Under the pieces are notes generated by a model. That model searched no databases. It was given only the letters and a program-made list of their open reading frames with translations, and had not been told where the DNA came from. Below are positions 36,389 through 46,416 of a stretch of 46,416 nucleotides of DNA, one piece after another (the first letter of the stretch is position 1; every line of letters starts with the position of its first letter). This DNA comes from Apostichopus parvimensis (lineage: Eukaryota > Echinodermata > Holothuroidea > Aspidochirotida > Stichopodidae). The position numbers and the translations under genes were made by a program. The stretch is from contig KN886080.1 of the NCBI GenBank assembly GCA_000934455.1, forward strand, positions 19,204 to 65,619. Reading direction: 5' to 3'.

Positions 36389-37343
36389 ATTATATTATAT
36401 ATCACATTTATATGTAAGTATATCATATTTATTATACTGATATGTCTCATATTTTGTACAGTTTCCTCAAAATTTTAATTTTGCCAATTAAAGCTGTTCT
36501 GTATGTTTTATTGAATTGGCTAATATTAGCAATACTGGACAACGAAAGCAAAGATATGAGGTTCTCAGAAAAATAATCCTTAAGTTTGCCAAAACTTCAA
36601 TCCAAAAAGGGCAAACAAGTCCAAAATTCCAATTGAGAAAAAGAAAAAGAAATATAATATAAACTTTTGTAGGAGACAATCTTTCCCTCATGGATTAAAT
36701 GGTTAAAACTACTCACTTGTTCCGAAGAGCTGAATTGTTCATCCTCAGAGACCTCTTAGTTTAATATATTGATGGATATAGCCAATTATATAAGAACATG
36801 CTCCTTCAAAGTCACTCAAGGTTAAAACCAATGCTATTAAAGCAACTTTGAAGGGATGACCTTGCACAACTATGAAAACAAGTTTTGAAGCAGTGTTTGC
36901 TGTATCTTTTAAATTTTTGTATAAATTCACTTTAAAATGAATTTCATTGTAATACATTCCATTTTACTTGACCATATTTTGGTTCACCAGGTTAAATTTT
37001 ACGACAACCAGGAAATGACCATTGTCATCATTATCATTATGATTTATGATAGAGATGCTCAGTGTTTGGAACAAACCCCTTGATTCCACACCTCTCCTTG
37101 CCCCTACTCCCCTTCCCCTAAAAAGCTAAGAAAATTCTTACTGTGTTTGTGAGAAAGATACCTTGCTTTTACAAGTTATATCCGGATGTTATGTTGAGCC
37201 ACTATTGCAGCACACAAGAGGAGTAGAACTCTGTGAGGAAAAATAATGGCTAGATGGTTGAAATGCCCCCACCATCCCTCCCTTCCTCCCTTCCCCTCCC
37301 CTTCACCTATTTGTTTTAGTTCAACGTGATATTCATAACGTGA

Positions 37344-37370
37344 GGGTGGGGAGGGGGGTGGGGGGAGGGG
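37344..37370 (+). other. G-quadruplex motif just upstream of exon 37428
   Basis: G3-T-G4-A-G6-T-G6-A-G4 on the coding strand, ending 57 bases before the exon's first base, in the region where the branch point would lie. A C-rich tract at 37265-37308 could pair with it as an alternative. Confidence 0.75.
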
Positions 37371-37427
37371 TGACCGCTTCATACTCTTGACCCTTACCAT
37401 CTGTCTCTTCTTCTGTTCTTTCTTCAG

Positions 37428-37526
37428 CGTGTGATAAAGCCACTGTCCAGTCTCTGACTGATATGATGGACTTGGAGGGTTGTACCATCATAGATGGCTC
37501 ACTGACCATTACCCTACAGGGGGGAG
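37428..37526 (+). CDS. InR: Insulin/IGF receptor-like exon: start of the L2 domain
   Basis: Third receptor exon, 99 bases, phase 1 at both ends. The acceptor is TTCTTTCTTCAG and the donor GAG-GTAAGT is strong. After the split threonine codon it reads CDKATVQSLTDMMDLEGC and then TIIDGSLTITLQGG. The human counterpart runs from VCHLLEGEKTIDSVTSAQ to ELRGCTVINGSLIINIRGG, so this exon covers the domain junction and the first strands of the second leucine-rich-like receptor L domain, part of the ligand-binding ectodomain. Human NGSL, a sequon, is DGSL here, so that glycan site is absent. The rest of L2 (human NNLAAELEANLG onwards) is not found in the remaining 8.9 kb, so the next exon lies beyond the window. 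The exon could be skipped without a frameshift because its length is divisible by three and its phases match. Confidence 0.87.
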
Positions 37527-39340
37527 GTAAGTTGCTGTTACTGTTAGGGAAGGAGGTATAGGTTTGCTTACTCTAGCACCAAATGTATACTGTGTCCCAT
37601 TGATGTTGCAAACATATGTTCAGTTTTCCCCGAGAGTAGCGGCTACCGTACCTTGTTTTTCACAGGTTTCTGCAACCAAAAACATATCTGTCTCGTCAGC
37701 AAACTAAGTTTACTAAAGGTCTTTGTGACATTCAAACATATCACTGTTTTTAAGTATTTTTACCACACATACATACGAACATAGTAAGAAAGCTGTGTAA
37801 GGTCGGCTACGCAGCTGCAAGGAGTACTAACACAGTTAGCGTTAATGTGGAGGGGGACACCGCTCCACTTTAGACAACACCCCCAGCCCCCAGGATGTGG
37901 TGTCCCACTTGTTATTGTCATCAAGGGCTTACCAGCATGTTGCACCATTTCAAAGTGTATCAAAATGCTTCATTGCATCCAAACAGAATTGTGTGCCAGG
38001 CTGGAAATGTGCGTGTTGTAAAACTGGTAAACTGCGCCTCGGTCATTACTTCACTAAGGTATAAAGGAAGCCTTCCCTGGACAATGTGGAAAGGAACTGG
38101 TACTGCAAAAAAAAAAACGTTTTAGTGTTGTCAGAACTAGACCAATATTTTTGTGCTGGTAATAGTTACTTGACTCAATTTTGGTTGAAGTGTTACTGTT
38201 GCCAATATCAAAGCCCTTTTTTCACCCTCCAAGTTCTGTTTTGATGCACAAAGCAAATAACAACTGTGCGGTTCTCTCTTTCTCTATAAAAAAGAAGACA
38301 GAAAATTGTTACCAGCAAAAATGTTTTATTTGACTCTCTGGTTATATGACCTGTTTTTGGTTTATATTTATGCCGAACTGAGTGTCTCTTACGGTCTAGA
38401 TATTTTGCACATGTTTCTCCAAGACACGATAAGTGGTTTTCATACAACACAGTACAGCCAAGAGAGAGTGAGAGAGAAAATATGATTTGGAAGAGATGAA
38501 AAAGAAACAAAGAAAATTTGGGAAACTGCTGTTGTCACAATACTCTAGAGATGAAACTGGTTGGTTTTAAGACCTAAACAATCTGAGACTTTATGTGACC
38601 AGTTTCTTCAACATGATCAATGCTTTCATATGAATAGGAAGCTTGTGTAACGTATATAAAAAGTACATTGTTTATTTGGGGACCGAGAGAACATCTCATT
38701 TCTCAGAGGGTAAAGTGGACAGCTGGCAAAATTTTCATGGATGGTCTTGAGAGACGATCCAACCCAATCCCATACCATGATGACATATACGACTATGAGG
38801 ACTAGGAAAGGTATGGTCTGCATATCAAGGAGTAGGTGTTCTAGTTCTTAACCACCCTAGATGGGATCTTACACAGGGTGCCTCACATCCATCCTTCTTC
38901 ACAGGGGTGGCATGTGTTATTCAAGGAGAGAGAACTGTGAAAAGATGGACCGTCAAGACATGTCTCTTTATGCATATTGCAGCAGCGATAGGCAAGGCTT
39001 TAGGGTTTTAAAGTTGTTCTTCGAGTAGATTTTGACCCCCAAAAGAAGATTTTGACCAAAAAAAAGAAAAGAAAAGGGAAATAAAAAGGAATAATGTTGT
39101 ATTTGAAAATCTCATTATCTTGAAGAGTCAGGGTATTGATTTCATATTTTGGAGTAAAAGTCTAAATTTGTTAGAAATTTTCCAATTTGCCGTATAGATG
39201 TAATTTAAGACTCGAGTATCGAGATTCTAGGCGACAAAAGTTTGCCAGTACGAAGCAAGTCCATTTACTTGTTAGCCGTCACTTGGTATGGAAAATCTAG
39301 GATTGTGACTTGGTTTTGATTAGTTGATCTAAAATTAGAC

Positions 39341-39760
39341 TAAATTTTGAAAAATACCCGTGGTTAGGATTGTTCGAAAGATTTTTAAACTCTTGGTTTT
39401 GCCGATTCCTACTTGGAAATTGTGATACCTTTTTTAATTTTTGGCTTCGGTGTAAAAATGAAATTAATGGTTCAACAAGCAGAAATTGCGAAAAAGAAAA
39501 TTGAGATTATTCTGTGGATAAATGGTTCTTTTCATGTTAACTTTTCTAAATTTTGAAAAATACTCGTGGTAGGATTGATCGAAAGATTTTTAAACTCTTA
39601 GTTAATGCTGATTCGTACTGGAAATTGTGATACCTTTATTAATATTTTGCTTAGGTGTAAAAATGAACACTGAAATTAATGGTTCAACAAGCAGAAATGG
39701 CGGGAGAGAAAATTGAGCTTATTCTGTGGATAAATGGTTTTTCATGTTAACTTTTCTTTT
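39341..39760. repeat. 206-bp internal tandem repeat (copy 1 of the large unit)
   Basis: TAAATTTTGAAAAATAC starts at 39341 and again at 39547. Both copies continue through AAATTGTGATACCTTT, TGGTTCAACAAGCAGAAAT and TTCTGTGGATAAATGGT to CATGTTAACTTTTCT. The two subunits differ at many more sites than the two 3-kb copies, so this repeat is older than the large duplication. Confidence 0.9.
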
Positions 39761-39890
39761 AGGGAAAAGAAAGACCTTTGTGTTATCCAGTCAATGAAAT
39801 CAAGTCACTCCGCTTCCATTGTTGTTCGCCATGCTGCTCACCTAATTCATGTATCTGTAAAGAATGCGTGTTATTGTTATGTTATGTGTG

Positions 39891-40203
39891 CAGGGATGTG
39901 CTCACACTGGGAGGCACCGGGCGGCTGCGCCCAGCAGTTCTGAATGCCGTCCAGCACAAAACAGTATTTGAAACATTTCCGCCCGGCACTTTTTTGATGA
40001 TAATTTAACAAATTTTACCATAACCAAAATCTGGGAGAATACATGGCACAGAATAGGAAAAATAGCACCACCTAAGCATACTTCATGTGCAAAATTTGTC
40101 CAGTGGGGAGGGGGTACCCCACCCATGAGATCCCTCTCCCAGGGTGTGGATCATACTACCGCACAATCTGTACGGCACTAAAATATTCCTGAGCTCATCC
40201 CTG
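39891..40203. mobile_element. hAT-like MITE (copy 1 of the large unit)
   Basis: A 313-bp element whose left end CAGGGATGTGCTCA matches the inverted right end CAGGGATGAGCTCA. CAGGG-type ends fit the hAT superfamily. The expected 8-bp target duplication is not exact (TATGTGTG left, TGTGTGAT right). It is more GC-rich than its surroundings, with GGGCGGCTGCGCCC near the left end. No transposase is encoded. Confidence 0.6.
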
Positions 40204-42360
40204 TGTGTGATGACCTGGGTTATGTAGACAAATTGTTTTGACACAATGTGGTTTTACCAGTGTTAATATACTTTGAAAATCAAAGGTAAGAAAAAAAAAT
40301 TAATCAAAGTAATTTAAGAAAAAAATTGAAATTAAAAGAAATTTAAAAGAAAGAAAAGAAAAAAACCTACACAATAAGAGAGGGATCACATATTACATCC
40401 CTCCTTCCCTACCGCTATTGTTCATAACCATAATTATGGCTCATTCAAGGTTTCTTTCAAGGTTTCTTCTCCAAGGTTTCTTCTGGAGTGGCTTATATGA
40501 GCATTTTAAAACTACAAGAGATGCCATCGTAATTAACAAGATCAGTCGAGTTTCACTTTGATTGAGAACGTTTGTGCATTTGTCTACAGAGGTAAATGGT
40601 GTTTTTGAAAGGAACTGGTTAAGTATAGCTTTCATTTTGGGCATTGAATTTAGTAAAGTTTTTGCTATTTGATAACTTAAATCCCACAACAGTTCATGAG
40701 CATAAATGATACTCAAAAGCAAACTAAGTTTACTAAAGGTCTTTGTGACATTCAAACATATCACTGTTTTTAAGTATTTTTACCACACATACATACGAAC
40801 ATAGTAAGAAAGCTGTGTAAGGTCGGCTACGCAGCTGCAAGGAGTACTAACACAGTTAGCGTTAATGTGGAGGGGGACACCGCTCCACTTTAGACAACAC
40901 CCCCAGCCCCCAGGATGTGGTGTCCCACTTGTTATTGTCATCAAGGGCTTACCAGCATGTTGCACCATTTCAAAGTGTATCAAAATGCTTCATTGCATCC
41001 AAACAGAATTGTGTGCCAGGCTGGAAATGTGCGTGTTGTAAAACTGGTAAACTGCGCCTCGGTCATTACTTCACTAAGGTATAAAGGAAGCCTTCCCTGG
41101 ACAATGTGGAAAGGAACTGGTACTGCAAAAAAAAAAACGTTTTAGTGTTGTCAGAACTAGACCAATATTTTTGTGCTGGTAATAGTTACTTGACTCAATT
41201 TTGGTTGAAGTGTTACTGTTGCCAATATCAAAGCCCTTTTTTCACCCTCCAAGTTCTGTTTTGATGCACAAAGCAAATAACAACTGTGCGGTTCTCTCTT
41301 TCTCTATAAAAAAGAAGACAGAAAATTGTTACCAGCAAAAATGTTTTATTTGACTCTCTGGTTATATGACCTGTTTTTGGTTTATATTTATGCCGAACTG
41401 AGTGTCTCTTACGGTCTAGATATTTTGCACATGTTTCTCCAAGACACGATAAGTGGTTTTCATACAACACAGTACAGCCAAGAGAGAGTGAGAGAGAAAA
41501 TATGATTTGGAAGAGATGAAAAAGAAACAAAGAAAATTTGGGAAACTGCTGTTGTCACAATACTCTAGAGATGAAACTGGTTGGTTTTAAGACCTAAACA
41601 ATCTGAGACTTTATGTGACCAGTTTCTTCAACATGATCAATGCTTTCATATGAATAGGAAGCTTGTGTAACGTATATAAAAAGTACATTGTTTATTTGGG
41701 GACCGAGAGAACATCTCATTTCTCAGAGGGTAAAGTGGACAGCTGGCAAAATTTTCATGGATGGTCTTGAGAGACGATCCAACCCAATCCCATACCATGA
41801 TGACATATACGACTATGAGGACTAGGAAAGGTATGGTCTGCATATCAAGGAGTAGGTGTTCTAGTTCTTAACCACCCTAGATGGGATCTTACACAGGGTG
41901 CCTCACATCCATCCTTCTTCACAGGGGTGGCATGTGTTATTCAAGGAGAGAGAACTGTGAAAAGATGGACCGTCAAGACATGTCTCTTTATGCATATTGC
42001 AGCAGCGATAGGCAAGGCTTTAGGGTTTTAAAGTTGTTCTTCGAGTAGATTTTGACCCTCAAAAGAAGATTTTGACCAAAAAAAAGAAAAGAAAAGGGAA
42101 ATAAAAAGGAATAATGTTGTATTTGAAAATCTCATTATCTTGAAGAGTCAGGGTATTGATTTCATATTTTGGAGTAAAAGTCTAAATTTGTTAGAAATTT
42201 TCCAATTTGCCGTATAGGTGTAATTTAAGACTCGAGTATCGAGATTCTAGGCGACAAAAGTTTGCCAGTACGAAGCAAGTCCATTTACTTGTTAGCCGTC
42301 ACTTGGTATGGAAAATCTAGGATTGTGACTTGGTTTTGATTAGTTGATCTAAAATTAGAC

Positions 42361-42780
42361 TAAATTTTGAAAAATACCCGTGGTTAGGATTGTTCGAAAG
42401 ATTTTTAAACTCTTGGTTTTGCCGATTCCTACTTGGAAATTGTGATACCTTTTTTAATTTTTGGCTTCGGTGTAAAAATGAAATTAATGGTTCAACAAGC
42501 AGAAATTGCGAAAAAGAAAATTGAGATTATTCTGTGGATAAATGGTTCTTTTCATGTTAACTTTTCTAAATTTTGAAAAATGCTCGTGGTAGGATTGATC
42601 GAAAGATTTTTAAACTCTTAGTTAATGCTGATTCGTACTGGAAATTGTGATACCTTTATTAATATTTTGCTTAGGTGTAAAAATGAACACTGAAATTAAT
42701 GGTTCAACAAGCAGAAATGGCGGGAGAGAAAATTGAGCTTATTCTGTGGATAAATGGTTTTTCATGTTAACTTTTCTTTT
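42361..42780. repeat. 206-bp internal tandem repeat (copy 2 of the large unit)
   Basis: Equivalent of 39341-39760 in the second 3,020-bp copy. Confidence 0.9.
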
Positions 42781-42910
42781 AGGGAAAAGAAAGACCTTTG
42801 TGTTATCCAGTCAATGAAATCAAGTCACTCCGCTTCCATTGTTGTTCGCCATGCTGCTCACCTAATTCATGTATCTGTAAAGAATGCGTGTTATTGTTAT
42901 GTTATGTGTG

Positions 42911-43223
42911 CAGGGATGTGCTCACACTGGGAGGCACCGGGCGGCTGCGCCCAGCAGTTCTGAATGCCGTCCAGCACAAAACAGTATTTGAAACATTTCC
43001 GCCCGGCACTTTTTTGATGATAATTTAACAAATTTTACCATAACCAAAATCTGGGAGAATACATGGCACAGAATAGGAAAAATAGCACCACCTAAGCATA
43101 CTTCATGTGCAAAATTTGTCCAGTGGGGAGGGGGTACCCCACCCATGAGATCCCTCTCCCAGGGTGTGGATCATACTACCGCACAATCTGTACGGCACTA
43201 AAATATTCCTGAGCTCATCCCTG
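42911..43223. mobile_element. hAT-like MITE (copy 2 of the large unit)
   Basis: Same element as 39891-40203, duplicated as part of the 3,020-bp unit and not by a separate insertion. Confidence 0.6.
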
Positions 43224-45190
43224 TGTGTGATGACCTGGGTTATGTAGACAAATTGTTTTGACACAATGTGGTTTTACCAGTGTTAATATACTTTGAAAAT
43301 CAAAGGTAAGAAAAAAAAATTAATCAAAGTAATTTAAGAAAAAAATTGAAATTAAAAGAAATTTAAAAGAAAGAAAAGAAAAAAACCTACACAATAAGAG
43401 AGGGATCACATATTACATCCCTCCTTCCCTACCGCTATTGTTCATAACCATAATTATGGCTCATTCAAGGTTTCTTTCAAGGTTTCTTCTCCAAGGTTTC
43501 TTCTGGAGTGGCTTATATGAGCATTTTAAAACTACAAGAGATGCCATCGTAATTAACAAGATCAGTCGAGTTTCACTTTGATTGAGAACGTTTGTGCATT
43601 TGTCTACAGAGGTAAATGGTGTTTTTGAAAGGAACTGGTTAAGTATAGCTTTCATTTTGGGCATTGAATTTAGTAAAGTTTTTGCTATTTGATAACTTAA
43701 ATCCCACAACAGTTCATGAGCATAAATGATACTCAAAAGTAATTAAGCTTTTCCATTTGCAAAAATTTGCATGAGAAAGGGATCTGGATCTGGGAGATGA
43801 GTTTTGTCAAAATGGAACATTAAATTGCCCGTACAAGGAACTGAGGGTTTTCCTTGAAGGTCTTAAATTGCTTATCTTAGAACAACATGTGATGCTATAA
43901 TAGGTATCATAATGTGACAACTATGAACAAACAAAACTTTGTAAATACTCCCGTCTAAACCAACATTGTTTGTTTCTAGTCTCTTCTCTCTCTGAGAGCT
44001 TGACAAATTAACTATAGTTTACTGAAGTCAGTAGCATTCATTTACAACCTTGATCATCATCTGTAGGAAGTGTTCCTGTTATCATCTCTCACCGTCCTAT
44101 CATCCCCATGTTTGCCCCATCTCTGCCCGCCGCAACGAACACATAAAAAATATATTTCTGGCTATGACATCAGTACGGTCTGTAAATGACATCGGAGGAT
44201 CTAATCCCCTCACAAACAAACGCTGTTTCTCGGTAACCTGATGGAAGAGAAATTACTGCCCGTCACGAAGTGCATTTGAAACAATTTCTCTGTGTTGGAA
44301 ATCAAGCCCCTCAGCTCCTAGTAACCCTTTTACAAACAAAAGCTCAGGGCAAAGCAGTCACAGATTCTCGGCAGGAAGTCAGCATGCAGTTAATTTGTGG
44401 AATGTAGTCTGGCCATGGGACACATTAAAACCTGTTACACAATTTGCTGAGTATTTGTTGTTGTGGAGGAGGAAAACAACCTTATTTCTTTACACATTTC
44501 TGACCCAAAATTAAAGTTTCCCTTTACATGGTTTCATCCATATGGTGGGAGGTGAAAAGTAAAGTAAAGTTGAAAGTAAAGTTGTTTTGATCAATATTTT
44601 TTTCCTGTTGAAATTTCACCCTTGCCCAGATGTATGTTACTAGTACCCCATTTATTCTGCCCAATGGGGTTAAACAGAGGAGAGGTTGTGTTGGCTAGTA
44701 TGTTTCTTCATTGACTCCAGTGTAGCAGGTAACACCCAGGTGGAACAACTTTTTCTAGACTGAACATGAATGTCCTGCTTCAGAGCACTCGTAGTGTGAG
44801 TAGTGTGAGTACGAGCAGTATGAATATCATGTTTTTATCAGGTAAAGGTTAGGAACTGTTTGTACCCGTCAGTACGAGTGCTTTGAAGCATGATATGGGA
44901 GCACAGTTTAGAAAGGTATTAGCATTAGGAAATTGTCCCAACTGGCTGACTCTTGAGATTAACAAAGAAAGTTTTAGTTGCAAATAGGTGGGAGAAAAAG
45001 GAACTATAGATAAGTAAAGCAATAATATAACAAACAAAGAATTGTTACTGGTTCTTGGTATGATATTACTATTCTAACAGTCTTGTGAAGTCGCTGATAA
45101 CATTGTCAATTATTTACTTCAAAAAATTAAAAAAGTTATGAAACTGTCTCGCCACTCTTCATTTTCAAAGCAAAGGCTTCATCAACTTCC

Positions 45191-45208
45191 CGCGACCTCC
45201 CCCCCCCC
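45191..45208. repeat. C-rich tract
   Basis: Ten consecutive C after CGCGACCT, the main minus-strand G run in the window. Confidence 0.8.
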
Positions 45209-46318
45209 ACTCCAGGGTTGTCAAGAGCCACGTCTTAACCCTCGCCAAGCACAATTATGTCAAATGTCTCCCTTTAAGAAGTCCCGCATTACTGCATAAT
45301 CCAGTAAATTATGAAATTGTCCCAATTACTGGCTGGAGGTTAAGTCCAATATTTTGCATTTTCTCAGTTGAGATGTATCGGAGAGAGAGACACACTATGA
45401 TTGGGAAAGTTTTTCTCTTTTTTTTTTAAATTTTAGATTTCATAGAATAGCAAAGTTAGGTTGAGGATTTATGGTTGGAATTGCACCAAGGTGTTTTCCA
45501 ATTCAAAATGTATTTCAAAGTATTTTAAATGTTATCCTCAACCAGCCTGTTAGTAAAAAATATAAGTGGCCCTAGTTTCCAGTGACTTGAAAGCAGTTCC
45601 CCCTTAAATCAGTTTGAACATGATTTTTTACTAGTTTAAAGTATGAATTCCTTTGCCCTACCTGCACTCCACTCCCTCTTATCCCCATTTCCACCCTCAC
45701 CCCCACCCTCTGCCATCCCTACCCCCTACCCCCATGTCTTTCCCCTTCCCCATTTACTAAGCATTATATAAGGTTACTCCAGAAAGGAAAATAAAATACT
45801 TTGAACATAAATTAATTAAAATGTAATTGCAATTTTCCATCATTGGATATCTCAAATTTTTATCATTGTCATGGAAACCTTTATTTGCAGCTGTTCTGTA
45901 AATTCATATCCAAATATGCTTATTTTGCCGAGAGCATGTTTTTGCACATCCAGTTCAATTGATGACATAATTATCTTCACATTGCCATTTGTCTTGATAA
46001 TAATATACATTGGTGATATAACGAGGAAGTGCCTGGTTTTATGACATCATTAAAATTGAAAATAGAATAAGATATTGATATATTGCTTATTCCCATAAAA
46101 AAAAATAATAAAAAAATATCCAGGGAGGTTATCTTTATTTTATCAATAACAATTCTTTTGTTGAATAATACTTGGTAGGTTTGGTGGTTAAATTGGCTAC
46201 AATCAAGCAAAACTTTGAGTCAGCAACCCATCCCCAAAAGATATGGAAAACTTGAATATTACTCTCTTAGACAGAAAAAGAAGGCAAGCATATACATTTT
46301 AGCCAGTGATGGACTTTC

Positions 46319-46416
46319 GTCATGAACTTAACGTAGCTAAACATGAACATACATAACTACATCATGAACTTACATCATGAACTTACATCATGACCTTACA
46401 TAGCTAAATCATGACC
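46319..46416. repeat. Short tandem array truncated by the window end
   Basis: Copies of a roughly 15-bp word CATCATGAACTTA (also CATGACCTTACATAGCTAAA variants) repeat up to the last base. The array continues beyond the window. Confidence 0.85.

Larger units (their letters stand above)
33711..37427 (+). other. Intron between the cysteine-rich and L2 exons
   Basis: Intron of about 3.7 kb in phase 1, with a GTAAGC donor and a long pyrimidine-rich tract before CAG. The true length is uncertain because it contains an unresolved gap of 155 N (35860-36014) between two copies of one block. It also carries a tandem repeat with DR4 motifs (34780-35330) and G-rich motifs near both flanking exons. Nothing coding is seen in 36389-37260. 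Confidence 0.85.
37700..40719. repeat. 3,020-bp tandem duplication, copy 1
   Basis: Begins at AAACTAAGTTTACTAAAGG, just after a short AGC shared by both junctions. It is followed directly by copy 2 at an exact offset of 3,020. I found three single-base differences over the whole unit (39039/42059, 39198/42218, 39562/42582). All short frames in copy 1 recur in copy 2, so they are duplicates and not independent evidence of genes. The unit holds a hAT-like MITE and an internal 206-bp tandem repeat. Confidence 0.95.
40720..43739. repeat. 3,020-bp tandem duplication, copy 2
   Basis: Second, nearly identical copy of 37700-40719, ending ACTCAAAAG before unique AATTAAGCTT sequence. The junction between copies reads ACTCAAAAGC-AAACTAAG, and the short AGC/AAGC overlap is the only microhomology seen. 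Confidence 0.95.
37527..46416 (+). other. Intron following the L2-start exon (incomplete)
   Basis: Starts with a GTAAGTTG donor and runs to the end of the window without a recognisable L2 continuation exon, so the intron is at least 8.9 kb. The nearly identical 3,020-bp tandem copies occupy 37700-43739. The stretch 43740-46318 is AT-rich with short C-rich tracts and no gene recognised. The window ends inside a short tandem array (46319-46416). Confidence 0.8.

Noticed and set aside
37760-43736. Paired short frames seen twice as evidence of conserved genes
   Set aside because: They are identical because the whole 3,020-bp block is duplicated, so repetition is not evidence of selection.
1-46416. 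Retrovirus-like, LTR or Polinton-type fossils
   Set aside because: No long terminal repeats, capsid, envelope, integrase or protease-like frames were recognised on either strand.

Overview
The window looks like intronic DNA of a large, AT-rich invertebrate animal genome. An echinoderm is the best guess and a sea cucumber is possible. That taxon call is an inference from the receptor protein, the intron sizes and the repeat style; no species-specific marker was tested. Almost none of the window codes for protein.

The only host gene I can support is a fragment of an insulin/IGF-type receptor tyrosine kinase on the + strand. Three consecutive exons (26792-26961, 33560-33710, 37428-37526) have AG/GT borders and mutually compatible phases (1-0, 0-1, 1-1). 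Joined, they encode the second half of the furin-like cysteine-rich domain and the first strands of the second receptor L domain. The exons for the signal peptide, L1 domain, fibronectin repeats, transmembrane segment and kinase are not in the window. About 26.8 kb upstream of the first exon and about 8.9 kb downstream of the third are read as intron, or as upstream non-coding DNA on the left.

The left part (1-26791) holds a higher-order tandem satellite (1-504), short tandem arrays (4061-4156, 7431-7538), a TTAA-flanked piggyBac-like MITE (10406-10775), the 3' end of a CR1/L2-type LINE (12650-13084), a 15-bp minisatellite (14972-15304), poly-G tracts, and a probable tRNA-derived SINE on the minus strand (25890-26115). 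The first intron between exons holds small copies of the 3' end of the preceding exon, a second copy of the same MITE (29972-30343) and a LINE-tailed repeat (31771-32011). The second intron holds a tandem repeat whose units carry perfect DR4 nuclear-receptor motifs, and an assembly gap (35860-36014) flanked by a duplicated block. The third intron is dominated by a nearly perfect 3,020-bp tandem duplication (37700-43739). Each duplicate carries a hAT-like MITE and an internal 206-bp tandem repeat.

The window is mainly a record of repeat growth in very long introns of a receptor gene. I did not find a clearly new multi-gene system. The best leads are the micro-duplications of the exon end, the DR4-bearing repeat, the G-rich structures close to the small exons, and the two large duplications, which may be biological or assembly artefacts.
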